From the NCBI GenBank assembly GCA_037176845.1, contig JAYKXP010000072.1:124001-188000 (forward strand): DNA of 64,000 nt, written 5' to 3'. Positions 11,574 to 21,088 of this stretch are shown here, piece by piece. The notes under the pieces were generated by a model. That model saw only the letters and a list, made by a program, of their open reading frames with translations. It ran no database searches and was not told the DNA's origin. Origin of the DNA: Paramarasmius palmivorus. Lineage: Eukaryota > Basidiomycota > Agaricomycetes > Agaricales > Marasmiaceae. The stretch's first letter is position 1. Each line of letters begins with the position of its first letter. Position numbers and translations under genes: made by a program.

Positions 11574-12585
11574 ATGATTCAGTTCAAACTACTCTTCATG
11601 TGAGTCGCAATCTTTGCTAAAATGGCATTTCTGAATCGTATCATGCTAATTCTTAGGTGGATTAACATTGTCAATGCATTGGTGCTTATGGATGTCAATC
11701 CCAAAGTGATATCCTCAATAAATCCAGAGTTTTTCGTACAATGTCAGCACGACAAAAGCGATTCGAAGCTCGGCCCCTTTCGGATACAACTACAAGCGAG
11801 TAAAAACGACAGAGACAGTGTCGTTGGACATCAAACAATTGATCAAGATGCAAATTGCTCTTCGCCTATTCGCATCACTTTTGACGCTGGCCTGATGTCA
11901 ACTGGGTATGTTATCTCCAGATTGGACTGAGGGTTCTTACTCAAAACACATAGATCCTTTGACATCGAAATAATGACAAAGAATGTTTTGTAAGTCACTA
12001 AATGATATTACAACTCGCCACTGATTCATATTATCAGTGGCGACATAGACAACCACTTCAAGCCACTGCTACTCGCAACTAGTGGTCCTATCACTACGAC
12101 AAAGTATGTTCATTGACTGCCGCAGCGTTGCAGAGTCTCAAAGGCGGTCGATGATCAGTGCAGAGGGTATACCTCAGACACCTACGACTCAGTCCATTCT
12201 GCCCACTGGCATTCCCACGAAGAAACATACGGAATCTTTACCGAACAAAACGGCTCTCATTGCTGGCACAGTCGTAGGAGCTACGGTACTCCTGGTATTG
12301 ATAGCATTATGGCTGTACTGGCGGTGGCATAAGCTTCGTAGGAGGCATCGCATGAACATTGGCCCGTACCAAGTCACACCAGCTTCGAAAATCCAGCAAA
12401 GGCAAAAAGGATATTTGTTGACGACACCAAATGGTCGTAACGGTGATCGGTACAGATGGAGGCTTCGAGTTGCGTCAGATACGGGTAGTGGCCAGTCGCC
12501 AGCATTGCGCCCAAACCATGAGTTTCACGATTCTAGTGTTGTTGACCGTGACCCGCCGCCCAGTTATTATACTTCCCCGCAATGA
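11574..12585 (+). CDS. Single-pass membrane protein with PPxY cytoplasmic tail
   Basis: Five exons (11574-11599, 11657-11905, 11954-11989, 12038-12103, 12159-12585) join in frame to 267 residues with introns of 48-57 nt. The N-terminus is a hydrophobic signal sequence. An ectodomain of about 110 residues follows (with HFKPLLLATSGP), then a Thr/Ser/Pro stalk, a transmembrane helix (TALIAGTVVGATVLLVLIAL) and a basic WRWHKLRRRH stop-transfer. The cytoplasmic tail ends in PPPSYYTSPQ. This layout resembles fungal cell-surface sensors of the Mid2/Wsc type in general form, though the ectodomain was not recognised. The PPSY motif suggests ubiquitin-ligase-dependent turnover. A second gene with the same tail is cut by the window start. 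Confidence 0.75.
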
Positions 12586-13958
12586 TTGTGTATATTCCGA
12601 TGATATTCTCCAAATGCCGTGACATTCATACTCGTTTCTCTTATATTATCGCACGTACATTAATAACACATGGGAGTTTCCCTGACCAGATTTTCCTGCC
12701 ATGGAATCTTCCAGAACCTTGAGGACATTAATGACTGCTCAAAAGCTATCATACACCCATTTACTCCTGGTCTATGGCACGCAAGAATCTAGTCTAATAA
12801 TCGCTTTACCCGTAAAGCTTCTAGTTCTATGCTGTCCGACCTTTAATGAGTCGCACTATGCGACCCTTCCGAGTCTCTGGAGAACGGATATAACAAGTTT
12901 TGAGTCGAGAGAGGTCACCACAAAGGTCACACGCAGAGTCTGTACGGCCGCGGACTGTATGCACCACGAACAGAGCAGTTCGAATAGGAACAATGACAAT
13001 ATAATTCCTATCAGCGGAGTCATTTATAGCATTCACGATTGCTGCACAATAATGCGGGGATCACTTCGCGTAAGGGGTAATGATGTAGATGGGTGGTTGC
13101 TTGCTTGGACTCTATCTTTCTGTAACTTCTTCAAGTATTCTGACGACATAGGCATTGGAGACGCTCCGCAAGTCCTTACTTGACATCGTAACGCATAACT
13201 ATCACGAGTCTAAAGTACGACCATAGCTGTTAGCCCACCACCGTCAGGCCCGCAGCACGTCACCGGGTCACTGTTAGAGTCCCACACCGACAACCCTCGC
13301 TTTTGATATCGGATTATCCGGAATCTCCTTATGACTTCAGAAATCGACAATCGGAAAGAATGACCACATCGAAGTAATTAAGAACACCCACCACAGGACA
13401 TTTATGCATATCCACAGAAGTACCCCTTGTGCGCCTGATAACAGTCGTCAGTGAACTGAGGGTATTCCTTCTGTGCTAATACATTCAAAACGAAACATAG
13501 AATATTGCAGCGATCAAAAGCCCGGCGAGATCGTAAGTGATACTATGTAGAACGGAGGTGACATCGCAATCCGCCAAAGGCACCATGCGGAGGGAAAGAG
13601 CAGGGAATTAAACCACTGTAATAGTCATTTTATAATAATACGACTCGGAGTAAGTCCTATATAGAGTGAATGACACTCGCTCGATCATCTTCGGCTTGGC
13701 AACCTCCATCAGTTTGTTTTGCAGCAAAGGCAATGCACGCGATGGAATTACCATAACATTGTCCCCCCATTTCGAAGATACCACGTTCAACAATACAATC
13801 TTAGCATCGGGACAGTTATAGCAGAACGAAAGTGTAACCTACCAAGCTGTACGCAATTCATGAAGCGAAGCCTTGCAGAAGTGGAGCCAAAAAACCCTTG
13901 AACGACGCAGTTACGGTGACACGACACTGGTTCTTATACCAAATTCTTGTACAGATAT
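12586..13958. other. Intergenic with a short relic of a dispersed sequence
   Basis: Only one repeat is visible. CTTGAGGACATTAATGACTG and AAAAGCTATCATACACCCA at 12718-12765 match 28890-28937, where they border a relic of a GH76-like gene. The 160-residue open frame at 12701-13183 has no recognisable features and is probably chance. Confidence 0.45.
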
Positions 13959-14772
13959 CTACGGCTTAAGGGTTTTCAATACATCGGGCACCATGTCCTG
14001 AACCTGCTTCCACGATTCCCTCGAAGAAATCTCATTCCACCGTCTTCACACATGTCAGTCAGCTTTCACTTGTTCTTGTGACAATCGAAACTCACACATA
14101 CCTAGCAACATTAGGTCCTTTGGTGCTCACAATATTGCTCCCTGCCTGCGTAATCCGGCCTGCAGAGGGGAGATGGAATAAATCTGCCAGGGTAAGTTCC
14201 TTGATCCACAGTCAGAACTATTGCCAATTGATGATTTCTTCACACGTACATCCCCAGCCAGATACCGGTGTTTCCCCAAAATAGTCTCGTATCCATCCAG
14301 CGTTCCCGAGAATCCAGCGATCGCAACATCGAATTTAGCTTGGTTGAACGGGACTCCTAGCAAGCTACGGCACGTTAGAATCGATATCGCGGACCATGAC
14401 GGCCATTTGTAATGGACTAGCACCTACATATCACTCAGCATGTGTTCTACCTTGTGTGCACTTGGACTAAATTCTGTCGTTTCGATTGAAACAGCTTGCT
14501 CGAAAAGTGCTGTAGCTCGAACGTCGCTCTTGACGGAGAAAGCCTTGTGATAAGTTCTCGAAGATGAAGTCGGAGCAAATGGAATATAGGATATATGGGA
14601 CTTTTCCAAATGGATGGTTCTCCTTGTAAGCCACCGTCTTGTGCTCTGCCACGTCGGGAAATAAAAATAAATTGACTTCAATGAACTCGTAAGGGATCTT
14701 CTTCTCGATGAGGACAACTTCCACTGTTGGAGTGGCTGTCGTCAAACGGGATCCGTACAGTTTGAGGACCAT
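13959..14772 (-). pseudogene. Glutathione S-transferase-like gene lacking part of the G-site
   Basis: Starts at 14772 with MVLKLYGSRLTTATPTVEVV, a typical thioredoxin-fold N-terminus, and runs to HPFGKVPYI. The C-terminal helical domain is also clear: SDVRATALFEQAVSIE, then TLDGYETILGKHRYLAGD, ELTLADLFHLP and RWNEISSRESWKQVQDM, ending at TAG 13959-13961. Between VPYI and SDVRATALF the expected DDDGFxLYESRAI segment of about 30 residues, which holds the glutathione-contacting ES motif, is missing or unreadable. A GT..AG splice from 14609 to about 14550 would restore the frame but remove VPYI as well. In the family GSTs conjugate glutathione to electrophiles. This copy probably lacks normal activity. 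It could be a pseudogene or a divergent member. Confidence 0.7.
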
Positions 14773-16137
14773 CTCGAGAGATGAAATGGGTCGAATCTAC
14801 TTCCCTTTCGTTCGCTCCTATATAACCTTCCTTAGGGACCCTATCTGGCACCTTTCTTTCTAGATACTAGCGGTCGCAGATTAACCGGAATGGTATGGTA
14901 TCTTTAGTCATGCCTATCCAACATCTGTCTCCTGTCCCGCAGAGGAGAATAAGCGTTGTTCTACTCTTAGTATTGCCACTTGCCAGCTTCCAAGAGTCCA
15001 ACTTCGTCTAATCAGGAGCTTTTAATACCTTGGCATCTTTGTAGCACGGTAATGCCTATCAACTACCCCTTTGAAGTCACGAGGGTTTGTTATGAACAAG
15101 CTCATTGGACACTCACTAATCCTCTTACTCAGATTCTTAGTTACCTTCTTGTTCGTCGCGTGTTCACAGGGAGCACATTGATATTCATCTATGTTATAGG
15201 GATAACACTGAGCACACAGATAGCTGCAGGAGTAAGATGGTCACCAAGGTACATCGCACAGAAGACAAGAAGCCTGATTCGTTCTAGGCGGAGGAGAACA
15301 AGCATTGGAGTAATTTGGTCATGACGCCTAATTATCAGATTCCAATGTTCGCTAGTTCAGGTCCTCCATTGCAACGCTATATGTATACTGTAACACGTCA
15401 ACGATAGTCGGTTTCCCTCCTTCTCCGCCACTCATCTCTTCGGCTCTGTACGCTAAGTACTTACGACGTTTCCGTCATGTTGAGAGCACACCAAAGAGAC
15501 CACGAAGATCAAAGACCACCCACTTAGGATCGAGCTTCGCGTCACAGTCACCATTAAACTCAGTATCAGCATCTCCCTTGTTAGATCTGTGCCGTTTACT
15601 TGAACCTGAATTATTCGTATCATCATTCAGTCCGCGTACAAAACATCAAAAGCTGGTCAGAAGAAATTGCAAAAAAAATGTGGCGCATAAATGGTACGTG
15701 ATAAACCTTGGTCTGAAACCACCTGATCGCTATCAAACGAATGGTATCGATTGTGCTCAAAGTAAAAATGAAGCTCCTTGCTTGGAAACGGGATGAGCGC
15801 GCACCTCTTGGTATATTTTCGCAGGCATCGCGTCTACGGTCTTTATAGTCTCGATCCTGACCATCGGATGGTCCTAACGAAGCATGCAATCGTCAATGAT
15901 GACCGTAGCGAAGGAAGACTAATCCACATACCGCCACTTGAGAGCTTGACCGTCCGTCGCCTAATTTAAACAGGCTACCACCACCGGATCCGAGTATACT
16001 TGTGTTGCTGGTTCGTGAGGTGAGACGAGATGGCGTCGAGTTGTAGTCTGAGACACTTTCCCCTCGAACATATTGCCGGGCATTCAAATTCACCAGTAAC
16101 GTGTTCACGTAAATGTTGCACAGGGGGATCTCTGTGG
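14773..16137. other. Intergenic, nothing recognised
   Basis: About 1.4 kb between the GST-like gene and the second segmental duplication. A plus-strand open frame at 14980-15324 has no recognisable domain. Confidence 0.5.
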
Positions 16138-16439
16138 AGGGGAAATGTGGATACTCGAGGTGACTGCTCCGATCTGTAGATAAGTCAATACGGGGTATAC
16201 GTCAAACGGCGAAGAGGTAAAACACACGATATCCCGTTCAAACACAGAGACCGTGTGCGTAGCTTCGGAGAAAACGACCCCTCATCCAGTTTGATGCGTC
16301 GTGTAATTGTACCATACGGCGGAGAAGTGGATGTGTGGAATTTGAAGGCCGTGGGCACGACTTAAGGGAAAGCCGCGGAGAAAATAACCCCTTCCAAAAC
16401 GTCGTTCAAAGACCCCAGCCAGGTGCAGTTCCAGTCAGC

Positions 16440-17220
16440 TCGCCGGTGAAGGGGAACGTAGGTGACTGGGTGAAACGCGGCGAGCGGGATGAGGACACGA
16501 TGGTAGTAGAGGTGGGTCAATGGGAAGGGTATTTGGTAAGGACAGCGGAGAAGAGGAGTTGTTGAGTTCTGCGGAGAAGTCGGGATCGTGAATTGTAACG
16601 TGATGAAGTGATATAGGGTGACGTACCCCAAATCCGAAAACAGCTCTCCTACATGTTCCTTCCCGAAGAGTCATACCGCAACGATGCGGCGGATAATGTC
16701 TTTAGCAGGGGGAGGTGTATCTATCGCCGGAGAGTAGAAAAGGGGCGCCAGATGTACGTAGCAGTAGTTTGTCTTTGATCCGTCTTATGCGCTGGTATTG
16801 CGGAGGGCGGAAGATCTCCGGGAGGCATGAGAGGATAGGGTGCTCAACTTGATTTACCTGGGATCGTTTGTGGGGGAGAATGAGGCCAGGTGCTTCATGA
16901 GCTTGATATCGATCGGAAGACTGTATATAGCAGGAGGAAGCGGAGAAGGGGAGTCATTCAGGTCTGCAGAGAAGGTAAGATCATGGAGTTCAGTACGTGA
17001 GGAGCTGAGAGTGATGACGGTGGACGTACCCAAGACCGAGGGAAGGCAGCTCATTTACATGTTCCTCCCCGACAGATTGTAAAGCAAGAGTAGGCAGACT
17101 TCACGATGCAGGGTGTCATGTATTCGGCAGAGGGAGTGTACCTGTAACCAGAGAATAGAGGATAAGAGTTTGTATGCTCGGGAGTGGCGGAAGACGTACA
17201 TGAGTGGTTCCACCATGCGT
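16440..17220 (-). repeat. Exon-like repeat family (units in copy 2)
   Basis: Minus-strand modules matching those at 5911-6720, with acceptor CTTACAG/GTTACAG and donor GTACGTCC signals. Near 17195-17216 a possible 22-nt exon lies between a CTAG acceptor and a GTACGT donor. The corresponding spot near 19037-19058 is also 22 nt, between CCAG and GTATGT. Confidence 0.45.
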
Positions 17221-17424
17221 GCTAGTATCGAGTATTTCAGAAGGTCTCCGGCTCAACTTGTTTCAACTTGGGTTGTTTGTGAGGAAGAATGAAGCCAGAA
17301 AACTTGATGTAGGATAGTCGACGTGGTCGGTGAGCTTGACGTCTGTTATGACTCGATCAGACGGATTCCGAGGCTGTTATGCTACCATGCTACATCTTTT
17401 AGTTTTATCTTTCACTTGAACAGG

Positions 17425-17530
17425 GTTTGGAGGACTCACTATGAACAAACGACTAGGATTGGGCTTATCGACGATGGATGCGAAACGGTGAAGAGAGGTG
17501 TGACATGTCACTGTCACCAGTCACTTCGCT
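17425..17530. repeat. Dispersed palindromic repeat (R2)
   Basis: Contains AACAAACGACTAGGATTGGG, GAAGAGAGGTG and the palindrome TGACATGTCA at 17501-17510, followed by CTGTCACCAGTCACTTCGC. It lies about 430 bp upstream of the glycine-zipper start, the same relative place as in copy 1. Confidence 0.6.
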
Positions 17531-17958
17531 TGACGGTGCATGACGTAACGCGCGCATTCTAAAGTTGCTCTTCGACCACGACGGTCTCTAGCTCTCAGCC
17601 TTTCAGTCTCCAAGTGGTTCTCCTGGGGTCTCCTTCATTCCTTCATCATTGGCGGTGGTAAATCGAGGTGCAATCACTCTAAGGAGTCTCTGTCACAATG
17701 CGAAGACCAGCGGCAATCGCCGATCGGTTTACGCATACAACTACGGAAGAGTCTAAATGAACGAGAAGAAAATTCGAGCTGCGCTTCTGTCAGTCTACCT
17801 ACGAATCTTCCTCCGACTTACAGTCAACAGCAACTGCGGAAAAGTCTAAATGAACGAGGTGAACCTTATCAAATTTCGGCTTTATTCGATATATGAACCT
17901 CTCCTCATGCTACATACTCGCAAGTCGGATCGTTTCCTCACCCCATCCAACTACCCCA

Positions 17959-18531
17959 ATGACTCAGTATCGGAGCTCCAAACCCTCTTTCTTTGACTTT
18001 GACAAAGACGGCCTCGAAGTCAAAATCGCAGAAAATACCCCCGGGATTGGGTTCGTCGCTGCCATACTTCATTTATGGAACGGTGACCAGGTTCGCATCC
18101 CATACCCTTTTATACGTCCTTTGTGCTAACTATTCTCAAAGGATCAATGGTATCGAGCTCTTGCACGCTGCACCAACTCCACCACCGTCACCATCGGCTC
18201 TCTCCTTGGCGTCACTCTCGGCGGTCCTCTAGCTGCAATTTTGGGAGCAGGAATTGCGACACCAATCGGGATATTGCTCGAAAAGTTCTTTGCAGGGAAA
18301 ATCACGAGCCAAACTATCCGGGGCAAGCTCGGAAACGCAGATGGGTGGCGATGCTTCTTCGACATTGCGAAGAACATGTTCCTTGCTGGTATTGCAGCTG
18401 GTATTGCGAAGCAAGTGCAATCGGGAATTGGAGGGTGGCTGCTGACGTGGCCGATCAAAATGTGTGTATTCATGTTTCTGGGGTCGAAAATGATGATGCT
18501 AATGAGGTGTGATAGGTTCTTTAGCATGTAA
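17959..18531 (+). CDS. Small glycine-zipper membrane-active protein, copy 2
   Basis: Three exons (17959-18090, 18142-18461, 18516-18531) give 155 residues. It is paralogous to the protein at 7524 with the same two intron positions. The zipper helix at residues 63-87 keeps small residues at every fourth position (Gly63, 67, 71, Ala75, Gly79, Ala83, Gly87). A second small-residue hydrophobic segment reads AGIAAGIAKQVQSGIGGWLL. The protein differs from copy 1 at many positions, yet the frame, splice sites and zipper spacing are kept, which suggests purifying selection. A membrane-embedded, oligomerising protein is inferred. The biological role is unknown. Confidence 0.75.
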
Positions 18532-18839
18532 AGGTCGGCTCGTATAAAGATAGGGGAGGAGGAGTGAGAAAACAATAGTTCGTTGAATGTATCTCTATTA
18601 AGTCCTTATTGGAGGCTTTATGGAGACCTGTACTGTATACCTTTTACCATAGCCATCTTGATACGCAAGTCCCAATTTCCGTTACCTGCACTGCGCCATC
18701 GAAGCACTGAGCAGTAACGCATGCTGGGGTTTGCCTTTTGTATAACTGTTTATCACTATATCCGACCCATTTCGCGGTTCAGGATATCCGAATTTCAACC
18801 ATACTCGTACAAGGTTGCATGTGTTTCAGAAGGTGTGGA

Positions 18840-19206
18840 GATACAAGTTACGACGGAGGACGTACCCAGGGCCGGTGAAAGGTAGCTCCCCTACGTGTTC
18901 CTTCTCGATGAGTCATACAGCAGGAGTAGGCGATCCTCACGATGCAATGTATGATGTCTTGAGCAGAGGTCGTGTATCTGTAACCAGAGAATAGAGTTTG
19001 TATGCAGTATGCTTGGGAGAGGCGGAAGACATACATGATAGGATCAATCCCAAGCGCTGGTATCGAATGGGGCGGAAAGCCTCTGGCTCAACCTCAAAAT
19101 TGATTTGCTTACGGTTATTTGTGGAGGAAATTGGGCCTAGAAAACCGGATCTAAGATCGCCGAGGTGCTTGATGAGCTTGAGAAAGGTTGACGTCTTGTG
19201 AAACAC
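18840..19206 (-). repeat. Exon-like repeat unit (copy 2, downstream)
   Basis: Partner of 8390-8740. On the minus strand it reads TSTFLKLIKHLGDLRSGF, then an intron-like piece starting GTAAGC, a possible 22-nt exon, a second intron starting GTATGT and ending GGTTACAG, and an exon-like block open as YTTSAQDIIHCIVRIAYSC up to a GGTACGTCC donor. Here the block frame is open. Confidence 0.45.
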
Positions 19207-19264
19207 ATTCTAAGGCTTTCGTGCTACTATGTTCCATGTTCTAGTTTGATCTTCCACATGAAAA

Positions 19265-19380
19265 GACTTTTGAGAGCTCACCGGGGACAAACGACTACCA
19301 TCGGGCTTATCAGCGATGGACGTGAAATAACGAGGAGGGGTGTGACATGTCACTGTCACTAGTCACTTCGCTTGACAGCA
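19265..19380. repeat. Dispersed palindromic repeat (R2)
   Basis: Contains CAAACGACTACCATCGGGCT, GAGGAGGGGTG and the palindrome at 19343-19352, followed by CTGTCACTAGTCACTTCGC. Equivalent to 8785-8915. Confidence 0.6.
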
Positions 19381-19894
19381 CATCACGTCACGCGCATCCC
19401 AAGCTTGCTCTGCAACCATGACGAGCTCGAGCTCGCCTTCATGGTACTTTGATACATGCACGAAGTCCATTGACCTTTTTCCTCTACAAATAAGCAATAT
19501 AATGCACTAAACACGGCCAGACGTGCAAGTTACCTCGTGGGATCTCCATTCCTTCAGCGTTTGCGGTTGTGACTCGAGGCGCAAATCCGACAAGTACTTC
19601 GCTACATATCTTGAGTACATCCCGGAGTGCTGAAAAGGTGTATCTTGGTTGTTCTGGAAAAACTCAGTAATCCGCCAACTTCACAGTGAGGCAGATGGAT
19701 GTCAACAGTCAAGCTGTGTTGATTCTCACTGGTTTACACTAGTCTCCTATAAGCAGACCGTCATACCTTTTTGAGGGGATGAGGGCTCTATGACTGTCTG
19801 CTAGCAAACTTGGGCCAACAAGGGACCAGGGTGTGTCATGTCACGTTACCTTCCCATGGCCCAAGACACGTCCAAAATGTCATACCGATAAGAC

Positions 19895-20774
19895 ATGTTT
19901 TTCAAATACAATACACGTTTTTTACCCACATTTTTGTTGACCAAGACATTCAAATTCTTCTCTGAAGATGGCTTCAAGCTCATCAAGAAGATCATCCACG
20001 AAAACATCAATGAAGAGCCACATGATCATCAGCTAGAGGTCGTTGCCAAAGCTTTAGATCATGTTGATGTCTTGTCTGTTGTACATACGGGTGCAGGAAA
20101 GTCAGGGTATATCTACATGACTCTGACTGTTATCCTTTCGATTCTACGTGATCCAGTTCTCTGTCCAGAGGCTCAATTTACTCCAAATCCTATGGTGGTT
20201 GTTGTATGTCCCACAACAGCCCTTGAAGATGACCTTGTAAGTATGGGTGATTCGATATCATTGATCACTGTGTCTCAGCTCTTAAGATGAATCAGTACAA
20301 TATCCCTGCAATTGCAATCAACAAGAAAACCAAAGAAGGCTACGAGGCCCAACAAGAAGACATTTTCAGATCGCACATACTGGGTTCAACGTTATCCTTG
20401 TTACTCCAGAAATGTTGTCTGCGTCTTCATTTGGATGGTTTATCAACTTACCCGAAATTGTTCCCCAGCTGTTTGCCCTGATGATTGATGAAGTCCACCT
20501 TTTGGATACTTGGGGAACTGTGTTTCGCCCAGAGTACGCGCAGATTGGGCACCTGAGGAAAAGGTTTCCAGAGCATACAGTCATGGTCACCTTTACTGCA
20601 ACTTTACGTGCAAGAAAACCACGTGACAATGTAGGTCGTTTTCTGGGTCTCCATCCTGGGAGGTTCCACTTTGTACATCGGTCCAACGCGCGTTACGAAG
20701 TGCATTTGACAGTCAAGCAATTCCCACATGGATCCCAAAGCAATCGTCTAGAAAGGAAAAACGAGATAGATTAA
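19895..20774 (+). pseudogene. RecQ-like DNA helicase fragment
   Basis: The first part (19895-20236) contains motif I as VVHTGAGKSGY and a motif Ia region VVVVCPTTALEDDL. A 50-nt GT..AG intron (20237-20286) follows. The continuing frame is then lost near 20365-20375, where one base appears to be missing, and resumes as IAHTGFNVILVTPEMLSAS. Motif II is MIDEVHLLDTWG followed by FRPEY, and motif III is TFTATLRA. The order matches the N-terminal RecA domain of RecQ-family helicases, which unwind DNA 3' to 5'. The protein stops at 20774 before the second RecA domain. Frameshift plus truncation make it a relic. RecQ-like fragments are common in accessory regions of basidiomycete genomes. Confidence 0.8.
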
Positions 20775-21088
20775 AGGCAGTCGTATCCACGTATCAGCCA
20801 AAGGCCCTGAAAATCGGATAAAGGACCGAGGAATAGGGTAAAGATTCCGGATTTAGGCAAAAGCGGCTCAAAGCAAAACCAACTGTTTTGCTGATGTGGA
20901 CAACCGGACCATTCATGCTTACAACCATAAGGCAGAGGGAGCCATCATGCATCAGCGCCAACGATATGGAAGCATGACGTTCCCGGGATCTCTAAAAGGC
21001 ATTTGCTAACTGCAGAATTACGCTATGGGATTTATGATTATTGAGCAATGTTACGCATAAATGTCGCAGTCTTATCATCCCACCTATT

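Larger units (their letters stand above)
16138..19735. repeat. Segmental duplication, copy 2
   Basis: Direct-orientation partner of 5578-9524, about 10.5 kb downstream. It has the same order: exon-like repeats (16.44-17.22 kb), palindromic repeat, glycine-zipper gene, exon-like repeat (18.84-19.21 kb), palindromic repeat. It lacks the solo LTR and retains the uninterrupted target site. It ends just before the helicase relic. Confidence 0.9.

Noticed and set aside
12701..13183. Plus-strand open frame of 160 residues
   Set aside because: Its start lies in a dispersed relic sequence shared with 28.9 kb and the rest has no protein-like pattern.
19740..19890. Short inverted repeat AGCAGACCGTCATA / TATGACTGTCTGCT
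   Set aside because: Only 14 bp with a mismatch, no target duplication; not enough to call an element.
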